Shown here: positions 6,964-15,647 of the stretch, in pieces
Position numbering within the stretch: the first letter of the stretch is position 1
Layout of the letters: each line of letters begins with the position of its first letter
Translations under genes and position numbers: made by a program
From: Chlamydiia bacterium
GTDB lineage: Bacteria; Chlamydiota; Chlamydiia; Chlamydiales; 2-12-FULL-49-11
Assembly: GCA_022601595.1 (NCBI GenBank)
Contig: JAJACI010000013.1
Span: 1 to 32,932 of the forward strand
DNA length: 32,932 nt
Direction of reading: 5' to 3'
Notes under the pieces: generated by a model
The model's input: the letters and a program-made list of their open reading frames with translations, nothing else
Told to the model about the DNA's origin: nothing
Database searches by the model: none

Positions 6964-7685
6964 AAATAGTATGCATCATCCCGGCCAGAGCCAATTCTAC
7001 AAGATTTCCAAGAAAAGTGTTTGCAATGCTTGGCAAGCATACACTTCTTGGCAATGTGATTGAAAGGGCAAAAAAAGTTTCCCTGTTTGACGATATCTAT
7101 GTTGCAGCATGCTCAGAAGAAGTGGCGCAGATTGCAAGAGATCATGGCGTAAAGGTAGTTACAACAGACCCTATGCTAGAAAATGGGACCGATCGTATTA
7201 CTGCTGCGATTGAAAAAGAAGCAATCACCGGGGACATCTTTGTAAACTGGCAAGCAGATGAACCTTTTATCAATGAGACAATGATCAAAGAGCTTCTTAG
7301 TAATCGGGAAGGGACAGATATTTGGACGTTAAAGAAAAAAATTGACAAAGAGGAGGCAAATGAGCCTTCTATTGTTAAAGTGGTTACCGGTTATGGCAGT
7401 AAAGCACTATATTTCTCAAGATCCTTGATCCCCTACCAAAGAGGTGATGCTGCAACCTATTTTCAACATATTGGACTCTATGCTTATACGGGCCAGGCGT
7501 TAGACAAAATCGCCTCTTTTCAAAAAACTCCTTTAGAAACCTCCGAAGTGCTAGAGCAATTACGCTGGCTAGAAAATGGTCTTCAAATTAGAGTAAATGA
7601 AACCTCCCAAGTGGCAATAGGGATAGATATTCCTGAAGATCTATATAAAGCAAATTTGAAAGCTTGCGCTGGAAATAAATCTTAA
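6960..7685 (+). CDS. kdsB: CMP-KDO synthetase-like cytidylyltransferase
   Basis: The 241-residue protein begins IIPARANSTRFPRK, the nucleotide-binding loop of KdsB-type sugar cytidylyltransferases. It also carries ENGTDRITAA and a VNWQADEPFI segment corresponding to the V-N-x-Q-G-D-E-P motif of KdsB. KdsB activates Kdo as CMP-Kdo for lipid A core synthesis. The gene overlaps rmlB by four bases (ATGA) and closes the rhamnose operon. Chlamydiae normally encode kdsB next to pyrG, so this may be a second copy with another sugar as substrate; that is inference. In the Q-G-D-E-P motif the glycine is alanine here. A family 1 hairpin follows 17 bases after the stop. Confidence 0.75.
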   Translation: MKIVCIIPARANSTRFPRKVFAMLGKHTLLGNVIERAKKVSLFDDIYVAACSEEVAQIARDHGVKVVTTDPMLENGTDRITAAIEKEAITGDIFVNWQADEPFINETMIKELLSNREGTDIWTLKKKIDKEEANEPSIVKVVTGYGSKALYFSRSLIPYQRGDAATYFQHIGLYAYTGQALDKIASFQKTPLETSEVLEQLRWLENGLQIRVNETSQVAIGIDIPEDLYKANLKACAGNKS

Positions 7686-7702
7686 CACATGCTACACTAG
7701 AT

Positions 7703-7748
7703 GTTAATGAGACTCTGATAAACGGATTGTTTCCAGAGTCTCCTTAAC
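7703..7748. repeat. Minimal family 1 palindrome (solo hairpin)
   Basis: GTTAATGAGACTCTG (7703-7717) and CAGAGTCTCCTTAAC (7734-7748) are inverted copies with one mismatch around a 16-base loop. The arms match the ends of the elements at 2161-2496, with the interior gone. It may serve as a terminator for the rml-kdsB operon, although no U-tract follows. Confidence 0.7.
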
Positions 7749-7766
7749 AATGCATAGGTGATAATT

Positions 7767-8552
7767 ATGAATGTGAATAGGGTTTTAGATTTTGCGGCAG
7801 GTTCATCAGTGGCTACTATGGTAGCTTTTGCTCCAAAATGCTATCAAGAATTTACTGGCAAATCAGATACTTTTTCAGCAAGAGTTGTAGTAGTTATTTC
7901 TTTAATTAGTGCGGTTGCACTATCTTTTATTACACGTATCCAATCAGATGACGGATTTCAATATATTTTAGACCATGTTAAAGTTCAGCATTATCCCTAC
8001 TTGCAAAACAACTATAGGTACTTGCAACAAGACTATAAGTATTTGCACGAGCAATATGGGGATCTTGCAGACAAAGCAAACGTCGCAATAACTCAACTAA
8101 ATGCAGCAATAAAATGTAAAAAATCATTAATAAGAAAGAATTCTAAATACAAAGAGAGGGTAGGTTTTATGTCTAAGCAATTAGCCCATTTTTATATGAT
8201 GGGGCGTTTGAACTATCAACTAGCTATCCCTTATAGTCAGTTAAAAATATTAGTGAGACATTACAATATGACCTACGGGAGTCTTTCTGATCAAGCAATA
8301 TTAGAGCATATTAGGCTTTACGGTCTTCAAGAAGGTGTTGCTGAAGTTTTGGTAACTAAAATACCCATTCTGAGTGTAAGAGAGGGGTTTTACCAATTAT
8401 ACACCCATCATATGAGTATAGAATGTGCAAAAAGTTGTTTCATCGAGGTTAAAAAATGCCTTAAAGAGGTAGAAAGACAAGACGCAGCAATTACTAGAGC
8501 GTATAATGCGAATCATCCTTGTCGTGATGGCAGACCTTTATATTATGCGTAA
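7767..8552 (+). CDS. Inc-like membrane protein with Tyr/Leu heptad repeats, unknown function
   Basis: The ATG at 7767 has AGGTG 8 bases upstream; a GTG at 7758 is less likely. The 261-residue protein has two N-terminal hydrophobic stretches (about 8-24 and 39-57) separated by a short loop, then no further membrane segment. Four consecutive heptads at residues 76-103 (each starting with Tyr, with Leu at position 4: YPYLQNN, YRYLQQD, YKYLHEQ, YGDLADK) are encoded by four 21-base units at 7992-8075. More helical, Lys/Glu-rich sequence follows. A paired N-terminal hydrophobic region plus a coiled-coil-like C-terminus is the general plan of chlamydial inclusion membrane (Inc) proteins secreted by T3SS. 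The first hydrophobic stretch is weak, so this is a candidate only. I recognise no named family. Confidence 0.65.
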   Translation: MNVNRVLDFAAGSSVATMVAFAPKCYQEFTGKSDTFSARVVVVISLISAVALSFITRIQSDDGFQYILDHVKVQHYPYLQNNYRYLQQDYKYLHEQYGDLADKANVAITQLNAAIKCKKSLIRKNSKYKERVGFMSKQLAHFYMMGRLNYQLAIPYSQLKILVRHYNMTYGSLSDQAILEHIRLYGLQEGVAEVLVTKIPILSVREGFYQLYTHHMSIECAKSCFIEVKKCLKEVERQDAAITRAYNANHPCRDGRPLYYA

Positions 8553-8574
8553 TAATAGACCTTATAATTCATGC

Positions 8575-8603
8575 TTGAGCCTTTAGTGGATAACCTTTAT
8601 AAT
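8575..8603 (+). promoter_or_regulatory. Predicted promoter of the suf operon
   Basis: TTGAGC (8575-8580) and a perfect TATAAT (8598-8603) are separated by 17 bases. Transcription would start near 8610, downstream of an in-frame ATG at 8571 and just upstream of the ATG at 8628. This argues for the shorter SufB. Confidence 0.6.
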
Positions 8604-8627
8604 GCCCGTATAAAAGAGAGTAAATCA

Positions 8628-10067
8628 ATGTCTACAGAAGAAATTTTAAAAGATAAGCAGGAATATAAGTACGGATTTCGTACCGATATTGAGTCGGAGG
8701 TCTTTGAAAAGGGGCTTTCAGAGGATGTGATACGAAGCATTTCTAAGAAAAAGGGTGAGCCCGAGTTTATGTTGAATTTTCGGTTGAAAGCGTATAAGAA
8801 GTTTTTGACCATGACACCTCCTAATTGGAGTAACACTCAGTTCCCGCCCCTTGATTTTCAAGATATATCGTATTATGCGGAGCCAAAAAACAAGCCGAAG
8901 CTTGCAAGTTTAGATGAGGTGGATCCTGAAATTTTAAGGACTTTTGACAAGCTTGGTATCCCTTTAGAAGAGCAAAAGCGTTTATCAAATGTTGCAATGG
9001 ATGTGGTCTTTGATTCGGTATCTCTTGGAACGACTTTTCATAAGGTATTAGAGGATGCAGGTGTAGTCTTGTGCTCCATTTCTGAGGCGGTAAAAAGATT
9101 TCCTGAGATAATGGAAAAATACCTTGGTAGTGTAGTTCCTATTGGGGATAACTTTTATGCCGCATTGAATTCTTGTGTTTTTTCAGATGGCTCTTTTGTA
9201 TATGTTCCTGAAGGGGTGAAATGTCCTATTGAGCTATCCACTTATTTTCGTATCAATGAAAAAGAGACTGGTCAATTTGAAAGAACGCTTATTATTGCGG
9301 AAAAAGGATCATATGTTAGTTATTTAGAGGGGTGTACGGCCCCTGCCTATGATAAAAATCAATTGCATGCGGCAGTGGTTGAGTTGATCGCTCATGATCA
9401 TGCTGAGATTAAATATTCAACAGTACAAAATTGGTATAGCGGCGATCCTAAAACGGGCAAGGGCGGGATATATAATTTTGTAACCAAGCGCGGTCGTTGT
9501 AAAGGATACCAGTCAAAGATTTCTTGGGCGCAGGTAGAGGCGGGGGCGGCAATCACCTGGAAGTATCCGGGCTGTATTTTAGAAGGGGATGAATCGGTTG
9601 GGGAGTTTTATTCGGTAGCACTTACCAATGGTTTTATGCAGGCAGATACAGGCACAAAGATGGTGCACAAAGGGAAAAATACAAGGTCCACTATCATTTC
9701 TAAAGGGATATCGGCCGATCAATCTCATAATAGCTATCGCGGCCTTGTTCATGTATCTTCTAAAGCGGCAAATGCTAGAAATTATACGCAATGTGATTCA
9801 ATGCTTGTGGGGAATAAATGTTCTGCCAACACCTTCCCATACATTGAGGTACATGATAACAGTGCAAGCATTGAGCATGAGGCGTCCACATCCAAGATGA
9901 ATGAAGAGCAGCTCTTTTATTTAGAATCGCGCGGTATATCTCGTGAGGATGCAATAAATATGGTGGTAAATGGTTTTTGTAAAGATGTGATAGCCAAGCT
10001 GCCGCTAGAGTTTGCTGTAGAGGCAGAGAAATTATTAACGTTAAAATTAGAGCACTCCGTAGGATAA
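8628..10067 (+). CDS. sufB: Fe-S cluster assembly scaffold SufB
   Basis: The 479-residue protein matches SufB throughout. The N-terminal half contains [17 protein letters not shown]. The beta-helix core has [27 protein letters not shown] and a [17 protein letters not shown] segment, and the C-terminus has [18 protein letters not shown]. SufB with SufC and SufD builds Fe-S clusters in the cytosol. The start at 8628 is chosen over the in-frame ATG at 8571. AGAGAG lies 7 bases upstream, the length agrees with the family, and the predicted promoter would leave 8571 untranscribed. It is first in the sufBCDS operon, with 3 bases to sufC. Confidence 0.95.
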   Translation: MSTEEILKDKQEYKYGFRTDIESEVFEKGLSEDVIRSISKKKGEPEFMLNFRLKAYKKFLTMTPPNWSNTQFPPLDFQDISYYAEPKNKPKLASLDEVDPEILRTFDKLGIPLEEQKRLSNVAMDVVFDSVSLGTTFHKVLEDAGVVLCSISEAVKRFPEIMEKYLGSVVPIGDNFYAALNSCVFSDGSFVYVPEGVKCPIELSTYFRINEKETGQFERTLIIAEKGSYVSYLEGCTAPAYDKNQLHAAVVELIAHDHAEIKYSTVQNWYSGDPKTGKGGIYNFVTKRGRCKGYQSKISWAQVEAGAAITWKYPGCILEGDESVGEFYSVALTNGFMQADTGTKMVHKGKNTRSTIISKGISADQSHNSYRGLVHVSSKAANARNYTQCDSMLVGNKCSANTFPYIEVHDNSASIEHEASTSKMNEEQLFYLESRGISREDAINMVVNGFCKDVIAKLPLEFAVEAEKLLTLKLEHSVG

Positions 10068-10070
10068 ATT

Positions 10071-10790
10071 ATGCTAAATATAAAAGACTTAGAAGTAAAG
10101 ATTGAAGAGAAAGAGATTTTAAAAAAGCTATCTCTATCTGTAGAGGCTGGTAAAGTGTATGTGATCATGGGACCAAATGGAGCGGGCAAGTCGACCCTTT
10201 CCAAAGCATTATCTGGTCATCCCTCCTATGATGTGGAGGGCGAGGTAGAGTTTTTAGGAGAAGAGATTTCTGAGCTGGAGCCAGATGAAAGGGCGAAAAA
10301 AGGTCTTTTTGTCAGTTTTCAATATCCTTTAGAAATTCCAGGAATTTCTTTTATGGATTTTCTCTATGCATCTTATAAAGCGATCCATGGTGAGATCGAA
10401 ATGTCTGCATTTAGAGAAAAGGTAGAGAAAATTGCTAAAGAGATGGATGTTGAATTATCCTTTTTAGACAGAGGATTGAATGATGGCTGCTCTGGTGGAG
10501 AGAAGAAGAAAAATGAAATTTTGCAGATGAAGGTATTGAATCCTAAATGCGTTATCTTAGATGAGACCGATTCCGGACTCGATATTGACGCATTAAAAGT
10601 CGTTGCCTCTGGGGTAAATGCTTTTAGAGCAAAAGACAAATGCATTATTCTGATCACGCACTACCAACGCCTTTTAGATTATATTAAGCCCGATGTGGTC
10701 TTTGTAATGAAAGATGGCAAGATTGTAAAAACTGGCGATAAAAACCTTGCTCTAGAGCTGGAAGAGAAGGGGTATAGTTTATGTTCCTAG
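10071..10790 (+). CDS. sufC: Fe-S cluster assembly ATPase SufC
   Basis: The 239-residue ABC-type ATPase has Walker A GPNGAGKST (34-42), the SufC-type signature CSGGEKKKNEI (140-150, with lysines in place of the usual QRQR) and Walker B VILDETDSGLD (161-171). It powers SufBCD scaffold assembly. It starts 4 bases after the sufB stop codon and overlaps sufD by 10 bases. Confidence 0.95.
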   Translation: MLNIKDLEVKIEEKEILKKLSLSVEAGKVYVIMGPNGAGKSTLSKALSGHPSYDVEGEVEFLGEEISELEPDERAKKGLFVSFQYPLEIPGISFMDFLYASYKAIHGEIEMSAFREKVEKIAKEMDVELSFLDRGLNDGCSGGEKKKNEILQMKVLNPKCVILDETDSGLDIDALKVVASGVNAFRAKDKCIILITHYQRLLDYIKPDVVFVMKDGKIVKTGDKNLALELEEKGYSLCS

Positions 10791-11923
10791 AAAAGCTTCC
10801 AAAAAAAGAGGAAATTCTCTCTGAAAGTCGCATCCGTGCTCAGCAAAAGGCTCAAGCTATTGGTTTTCCTACAAGAAAAACAGAGGCCTTCAAATACGTC
10901 CCTCTTAAAGAGGTAGAGAGAGGGAATTTTTCTCTTGTTGAAAGTTGTTATAGTCTTTCTTGTTCATCAGACAAGGTGCAAATTTTTTCTATGGATCAGG
11001 CGATACAAAAATATGGGGTACTAATTACCAATCGCTTGGAAAAGACTCTAGATAAAGAGGAGAGCTTTTTCTCTCTTGTTAATAGAGGTTGGGGACGCGA
11101 CAGTTATTGTATTTTTGTCAATGAATCTGTGGATGAAATAGTCACCATCAAAGAGAAATGTATCGGGGATAATATGATGGTATGTCCGCAGCTGCAATTT
11201 TTTATTGCAAGGGGAGTATCAGCTACTTTCCATCATCAGATAGAGGTTTTAGGTAGTGGAAATATGATCAATAGAGCGGTAGATGTTTCTGTTGAAAAAG
11301 AGGCTGCTGTCACTTTCTATGAAATGGCAGATGCTTGTACCGAGAACGATCTTTTTTTTCATACAAGCGCGACTATCAAAAAAAGAGGTAAGTACACACA
11401 CCGTAGCGGCACTTTAGGGTGTAAACTATTTAGAAATGAGATAAAGACGTACTTATTGGAAAAAGATGCCCAATGCGTGTTAGAAGGATTTTGGAATGGG
11501 TCCAATGATAATGATATTCATCACCATGTTCATTGTAGCCATCTGGCAGAGGAGACAAAATCAAGGCAGCACTATCAAGGCGTTTGCGATGAAGCGGCAA
11601 GAGCAAGTTTTGAAGGGCAGATTTATGTGGATCAGATAGCTCAAAAGACAGATAGCTACCAGCTCTCTAAGCATTTATTGATAGGAGATAAAGCACGAGC
11701 TTTTTCGAAACCAAATCTAGAGGTATTTGCTGACGATGTGATTGCATCGCATGGAGCAACCATATCGGAGCTCAATGAGGAGGAGCTTTTCTACCTCACC
11801 TCGCGCGGAATTAGTAAAGAGCAGGCTAGAGTATTACTAAAGCAAGGGTTTTTATCCTTTTTTCTTGATGGGATAGAAGATCTTCAGGTATTAAACGGTT
11901 TTAATAGGTTAATAAAGCAATGA
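10781..11923 (+). CDS. sufD: Fe-S cluster assembly protein SufD
   Basis: The 380-residue protein is a SufB paralogue. Its C-terminus (GATISELNEEELFYLTSRG, then ISKEQARVLLKQGF) parallels the SufB end, and the beta-helix region contains HHHVHCSHLAEETKSRQHYQG and an AFSKPNLEVFADDV segment, typical of SufD. The N-terminus has TRKTEAFKYVPL, the W/F-K-Y-T motif region of the family. It forms the SufBC2D complex. It overlaps sufC by 10 bases and sufS by 4 bases (ATGA). Confidence 0.93.
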   Translation: MFLEKLPKKEEILSESRIRAQQKAQAIGFPTRKTEAFKYVPLKEVERGNFSLVESCYSLSCSSDKVQIFSMDQAIQKYGVLITNRLEKTLDKEESFFSLVNRGWGRDSYCIFVNESVDEIVTIKEKCIGDNMMVCPQLQFFIARGVSATFHHQIEVLGSGNMINRAVDVSVEKEAAVTFYEMADACTENDLFFHTSATIKKRGKYTHRSGTLGCKLFRNEIKTYLLEKDAQCVLEGFWNGSNDNDIHHHVHCSHLAEETKSRQHYQGVCDEAARASFEGQIYVDQIAQKTDSYQLSKHLLIGDKARAFSKPNLEVFADDVIASHGATISELNEEELFYLTSRGISKEQARVLLKQGFLSFFLDGIEDLQVLNGFNRLIKQ

Positions 11924-13095
11924 AAGAGTTGTTCCCCATTTTTTCAGAAAAAAAAGATGGCAAAAGCCTCATTTATTTAGATTCTGCGGCAACCACGCAT
12001 AAGCCATTGTCTGTAATAGAGCGTATGACTACCTTTTATACCAAAGAATATTCAACCGTTCATAGAGGTCTTTATGATCTTGCTCACCTTGCAACCGATG
12101 CCATAGAAAAGGTTCGCAAGTCCGTTGCTAAGTTTATCTCTTGTGATAAGATGGAGGTGATATTCACCCATTCGGCAACAGAAAGTGTTAATTTAGTAGC
12201 CTATAGTTATGGAGAAAAAAATATTTCCCAAGGCGATGAGGTGCTGGTATGTGTTGCTGAGCATCACTCTAACTACCTTCCATGGAAAATGTTATGCAAG
12301 AGGAAGAAAGCCCATTTTATTACCTTTGATATTCATGATGATGGAACGATCCATTTAGAAGATCTAAAGGAAAAGATTAGCAGTAAGACAAAGATAGTAG
12401 CCGTCTCTCACCAATCAAATGTTTTCGGTATTATAAATCCAATAAAAGAAATAGCCGAGATAGCTCATAGTAAGGGAGCGGTCGTTGTGGTAGATGGAGC
12501 TCAAATGGTTGCTCACGAAAAGGTGGATGTAAAAGAGTTAGGCGCTGATTTTTATGTTTTTTCCGCTCATAAGATGTATGGCCCCACAGGGGTAGGTGTT
12601 TTATATGGAAAGTATTCTCTATTAGAACAAATGGAGCCTTTTCATGGTGGCGGAGGCATGGTAGAGGTAGTTGATAGTAGTGAGATCATTTATAGAAAAC
12701 CGCCCTATAAATTTGAGGCAGGAACTCCTATGATCGCGTCTATTATTGGACTGGGGGAGGCGATATCTTTTATAGAAAAATCCGACACCTCAAAAATCAA
12801 AGAGCTATCGATTCTTTTTTACGATGCATTGAAAAAAGAGGTAGACTTTCTCACCCCGCTTTGCCGCGGGATGCCTATTTTAACATTTACCATAAAAGGA
12901 ATGCATCCCACAGATGTTGCCATGCTGCTCTCTTTAGATAATATATCGATTCGAGCAGGAAATATGTGCGCGTTGCCACTTATGCAAAGGCTTAGAAAGT
13001 CGTCACTGATACGAATAAGTCTTGGTATGTATAATGATAAAGAGGATTTGTTAGCACTGTTAAATGCGATATCCTCTTTAAAACAAGAGAGATAA
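11920..13095 (+). CDS. sufS: Cysteine desulfurase SufS
   Basis: The 391-residue aminotransferase-fold enzyme carries YLDSAATTHKP at the start and EHHSNYLPW near 114. D192 lies in VDGAQ and the PLP-binding lysine K218 in FSAHKMYGPTG. The persulfide cysteine C350 lies in RAGNMCALPLM, close to the SufS consensus RAGHHCAQPLM. It releases sulfur from cysteine for SufBCD. No SufE or SufU gene is present in this window, so its sulfur-transfer partner must be encoded elsewhere. It is last in the operon. Confidence 0.95.
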   Translation: MKELFPIFSEKKDGKSLIYLDSAATTHKPLSVIERMTTFYTKEYSTVHRGLYDLAHLATDAIEKVRKSVAKFISCDKMEVIFTHSATESVNLVAYSYGEKNISQGDEVLVCVAEHHSNYLPWKMLCKRKKAHFITFDIHDDGTIHLEDLKEKISSKTKIVAVSHQSNVFGIINPIKEIAEIAHSKGAVVVVDGAQMVAHEKVDVKELGADFYVFSAHKMYGPTGVGVLYGKYSLLEQMEPFHGGGGMVEVVDSSEIIYRKPPYKFEAGTPMIASIIGLGEAISFIEKSDTSKIKELSILFYDALKKEVDFLTPLCRGMPILTFTIKGMHPTDVAMLLSLDNISIRAGNMCALPLMQRLRKSSLIRISLGMYNDKEDLLALLNAISSLKQER

Positions 13096-13128
13096 AACAA
13101 TCTCTATTCCATCTGCTATAATAAAGCT

Positions 13129-13215
13129 ATGGAATGTTTAATGCTCTTATCTCTTATATCTTTTATATCGGCAGTATGTAGCTATTTATCAGAAAAAGAA
13201 CCAATGGAAGGATAA
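13129..13215 (+). CDS. Possible 28-residue hydrophobic peptide
   Basis: An ATG-initiated frame encodes 28 residues with a hydrophobic stretch (LMLLSLISFISAVCSYL). A TATAAT sits at 13117-13122 but without a convincing -35, and the Shine-Dalgarno sequence is weak. It could be a leader for the next small frame or chance. No family is recognised. Confidence 0.25.
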   Translation: MECLMLLSLISFISAVCSYLSEKEPMEG

Positions 13216-13220
13216 TTGTC

Positions 13221-13322
13221 ATGCTCATCACCCCCTGGCATATAACGATGATTCATGCCACCTTTGGCGCGCTTCTATCGCTCATTTTCCTTATCAATGC
13301 CGTTCATAGCGCCAATAGCTAG
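13221..13322 (+). CDS. Possible 33-residue single-pass membrane peptide
   Basis: The ATG at 13221 has a strong GGAAGGA ribosome-binding site 8 bases upstream. The frame encodes 33 residues with one hydrophobic helix (about 10-27, FGALLSLIFLINAV) and a charged-poor tail. It ends just before a small GGGAC hairpin and the strong bidirectional terminator at 13340. Position, ribosome-binding site and terminator support a real small gene; only conservation could confirm it. No function can be assigned. Confidence 0.4.
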   Translation: MLITPWHITMIHATFGALLSLIFLINAVHSANS

Positions 13323-13339
13323 GGACAGAGTCCCATAAA

Positions 13340-13369
13340 AAAAGCCTACTACAATTGTAGTAGGCTTTT
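13340..13369. terminator. Bidirectional rho-independent terminator
   Basis: A perfect 30-base palindrome (15-bp arms centred at 13354/13355, AGCCTACTACAA on the left) is flanked by A-runs on the left and T-runs on the right. It can terminate transcription from both the suf/small-peptide side and the convergent barrel-protein gene. Confidence 0.9.
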
Positions 13370-13388
13370 ATAATGCGAGAAAAGTATC

Positions 13389-14441
13389 TTACATGGTGTA
13401 AGAAAGAGAAAGGAATCCGAAGCTTGTGCTTAGGTCTCCTGCTTTTCCAGATTGTGCTTTGCTGATCATGTCACGTCCACTTGCTACGCTATGACCTATG
13501 CCAAATTCTAGGCTGAAAAATGACATGTCATTTTCTTGAGCTTTTGAAACAAGAGTTAAAGAAAGTTTTTTCTCAACAGTTGAAGTAAGTGATCTAGGAT
13601 CAATAGCAATATTTGATGTGTTTGTTTGCAGCTCAGTCTCTACATTCATTTGATAATGAAATACATTACCTCTATTGGCAGAAACTTCTCCAGTGAAGTT
13701 TAGCTCAGCAGATAGGTATAGAGATGAAAAATCTGACTCAAAAAGAACTAAAGAAGGTCTTAGACCGCAATAGATTCCTCCAGAGATAGAGCTTTGTGAA
13801 CCTGCAAATGTATTTACTAAAAGATCGCTGGAAGATGCTTCAGTAGCTTTAACACCTGTTTCAAGAAGCATATGGTTTCCTGTTAAACCAACAAGTGAAG
13901 AAAGGGAGAAATTCTTGTACTGAATAGAATATCCGCCAATAGCAGCTTTTAGTGTAGTTTGTTCATTGTTAAAGGTATTTTGGATTTTTGAGTAGGCAGT
14001 AACATCATTGTTTCCGTGGAAAAAATGATTGATAAATATATTGGAGTTTTCTCCAGCAACGTATGCTTCATCACTTCCAAATTTATTATAATGGTCTAAA
14101 GTGATAGTAAATAAAGTTGCAGAATTTTGATCGCTAAAAATTACCTGAGCGCTAATTGATGGGATAACCTGGTTTTCAAAGCCCAGAGTCGATCCTTCTA
14201 CAAATAAGTTTTCTTCTTCAGCATCAAAGCTTTCAAAGCCAATGCTTGATGATAGCATAGGTTTTACAGCACCTACTTGAACTCCAACAGTATAAGACAC
14301 TTCAGCGCTTTTATTGTTGGTGCTATAATCAATAAAATGGTTTCTTCTTTCTTCAACCATCTCTTGTGGTCTATTTAAGTTTGATGCAAATGCAGTTGAA
14401 GCCACAAGGGACATAGCAACTAATAGTTTGATATTCTTCAT
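13389..14441 (-). CDS. Predicted outer-membrane beta-barrel protein
   Basis: The 350-residue protein has a clear signal peptide (MKNIKLLVAMSLVASTAFA, cleavage after residue 19). Alternating polar/hydrophobic strands follow, ending in SFGFLSLSYTM, consistent with an outer-membrane barrel or adhesin-like protein. It lacks the MOMP-array landmarks (GPYAG, HNGF), so I would not place it in that family. The mature part has a single cysteine. GGAGAAAT precedes the ATG. It is transcribed toward the strong terminator at 13340 and lies immediately downstream of the MOMP-like array in the same orientation. The function is unknown; porin or autotransporter-like passenger are alternatives. Confidence 0.65.
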   Translation of the reverse strand: MKNIKLLVAMSLVASTAFASNLNRPQEMVEERRNHFIDYSTNNKSAEVSYTVGVQVGAVKPMLSSSIGFESFDAEEENLFVEGSTLGFENQVIPSISAQVIFSDQNSATLFTITLDHYNKFGSDEAYVAGENSNIFINHFFHGNNDVTAYSKIQNTFNNEQTTLKAAIGGYSIQYKNFSLSSLVGLTGNHMLLETGVKATEASSSDLLVNTFAGSQSSISGGIYCGLRPSLVLFESDFSSLYLSAELNFTGEVSANRGNVFHYQMNVETELQTNTSNIAIDPRSLTSTVEKKLSLTLVSKAQENDMSFFSLEFGIGHSVASGRDMISKAQSGKAGDLSTSFGFLSLSYTM

Positions 14442-14528
14442 TATTTCTCCATGAATAATTTATTAAAGTCTTCATCTTGCTATTATACTTTATAATTAAT
14501 AGAGTCAAATGTTTTCTTTAGTTATAGT

Positions 14529-15617
14529 TTAAAATATCGCGCCGGCAGAGATGGTTAGTCCTTGCGTAGAATAATCACCATAAATTCCAGTCCCATCATA
14601 GGGCGAAATAAACCCATTGTGGTTCATCCATATTTGTATTTCCCAGGATGCTTTAAGAAAACAGGAAACGTCGCCAAAATTATGATGTATGGCAACTCCA
14701 AGGCTGGATTCAAACATAGCCTCTGTATTCCAACTATACATGGGAAGGTCTTGTGTCGTTGTTTTTTCATTTGGCGATGAGGTAGGCGCCATCTCTTGCT
14801 TGAGAAAGACATCATGCTTAGCAAGATTTAACCCCGCCCCTGAATTGATAAAAAAGATGATATTTTTCACAGTCGTGTAGGTGATTTCTGTTCCTGCATA
14901 TGGCCCTATACACCACCAATACTGGAGATTTCTCATGGTAAGCAGAGAGGAGCTTAAAAGAGTTTTCTCTATAGTGATATTTGCATCAAGGTATTGATCT
15001 TCCCACGCTCCTTGCAATCCTATCCATGGAGTGAAGATAAAGGATGGAGAAAATTTTAACCTTCTGTAGAGTTTACTGTTTATCCTGTTGAATTGATTGC
15101 TAAAATTATCAGAGATAGCAGTTAAGTTGATATAATCCTCTATTATCCATGGTGATCTATAAGAATTACCTGCTATATAAGAGCTGCTATCAAAATTTGC
15201 GGGGTTATTAAACCATGTATAGGAAATAAGTGCTATCCATCCATCAAAAAAAAGATTTTTTCCTGCAGTAATTTTAAATCCACTTCTAACAGAGCTGATA
15301 GGAGCTATAGTGTTACCAGCGCTATTTGTAAAAGGCGGTTGTGAGGTATTGGATGTTGCAATATTCATCCCTCCTTGGTTGGCAGTCCATAAAGTGTAGG
15401 AAGCCGAGCAAAAAAAGTTTTTTTTGTTTGCAGCTACTGCTGTAGCTGAAGGGACATTAGGAGCCTCTTTTCTGGGCACTTTACCAAATTCACGAGTGAT
15501 ATAGGCTGCACGGACATTTCCAGAAAGAGTAGTTTCATCTATAAAGGGTTTTTCCCCGAAGATGTAAGTCATCGTTACAAGGGTAAATACGAAAATAGTA
15601 TTTTTGATTTCTCCCAT
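14529..15617 (-). CDS. MOMP-like porin, paralogue 1 (most divergent)
   Basis: The 362-residue protein carries a signal peptide (hydrophobic NTIFVFTLVTMTYIFG near the start) and an array-specific core. This includes YTLWTANQGGMNIA, SGFKITAGKN, YTWF, PWIGLQGAWEDQ, WWCIGPYAG and a C-terminal HNGF-x(5)-GTGIYGDY segment, ending with a terminal Phe as outer-membrane barrels do. The usual PYQEG motif is ANQGG here. Three cysteines remain in the mature part. It is probably a general porin of the outer membrane. Between its start and the next gene lie a family 2 element and a family 1 end, so it probably has its own promoter. Confidence 0.8.
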   Translation of the reverse strand: MGEIKNTIFVFTLVTMTYIFGEKPFIDETTLSGNVRAAYITREFGKVPRKEAPNVPSATAVAANKKNFFCSASYTLWTANQGGMNIATSNTSQPPFTNSAGNTIAPISSVRSGFKITAGKNLFFDGWIALISYTWFNNPANFDSSSYIAGNSYRSPWIIEDYINLTAISDNFSNQFNRINSKLYRRLKFSPSFIFTPWIGLQGAWEDQYLDANITIEKTLLSSSLLTMRNLQYWWCIGPYAGTEITYTTVKNIIFFINSGAGLNLAKHDVFLKQEMAPTSSPNEKTTTQDLPMYSWNTEAMFESSLGVAIHHNFGDVSCFLKASWEIQIWMNHNGFISPYDGTGIYGDYSTQGLTISAGAIF

Positions 15618-15647
15618 TGGTTATATATCCCTTGCCTAAAATGTGTA

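Noticed and set aside
8571-8627. Longer SufB starting at the ATG at 8571
   Set aside because: This ATG overlaps the -35 box of the predicted suf promoter and lacks a ribosome-binding site, while 8628 gives the usual SufB length.
9917-10204. Minus-strand open frame of 95 codons over the sufB/sufC junction
   Set aside because: It is a shadow of two strongly supported genes on the plus strand, with no promoter, ribosome-binding site or recognisable domain.
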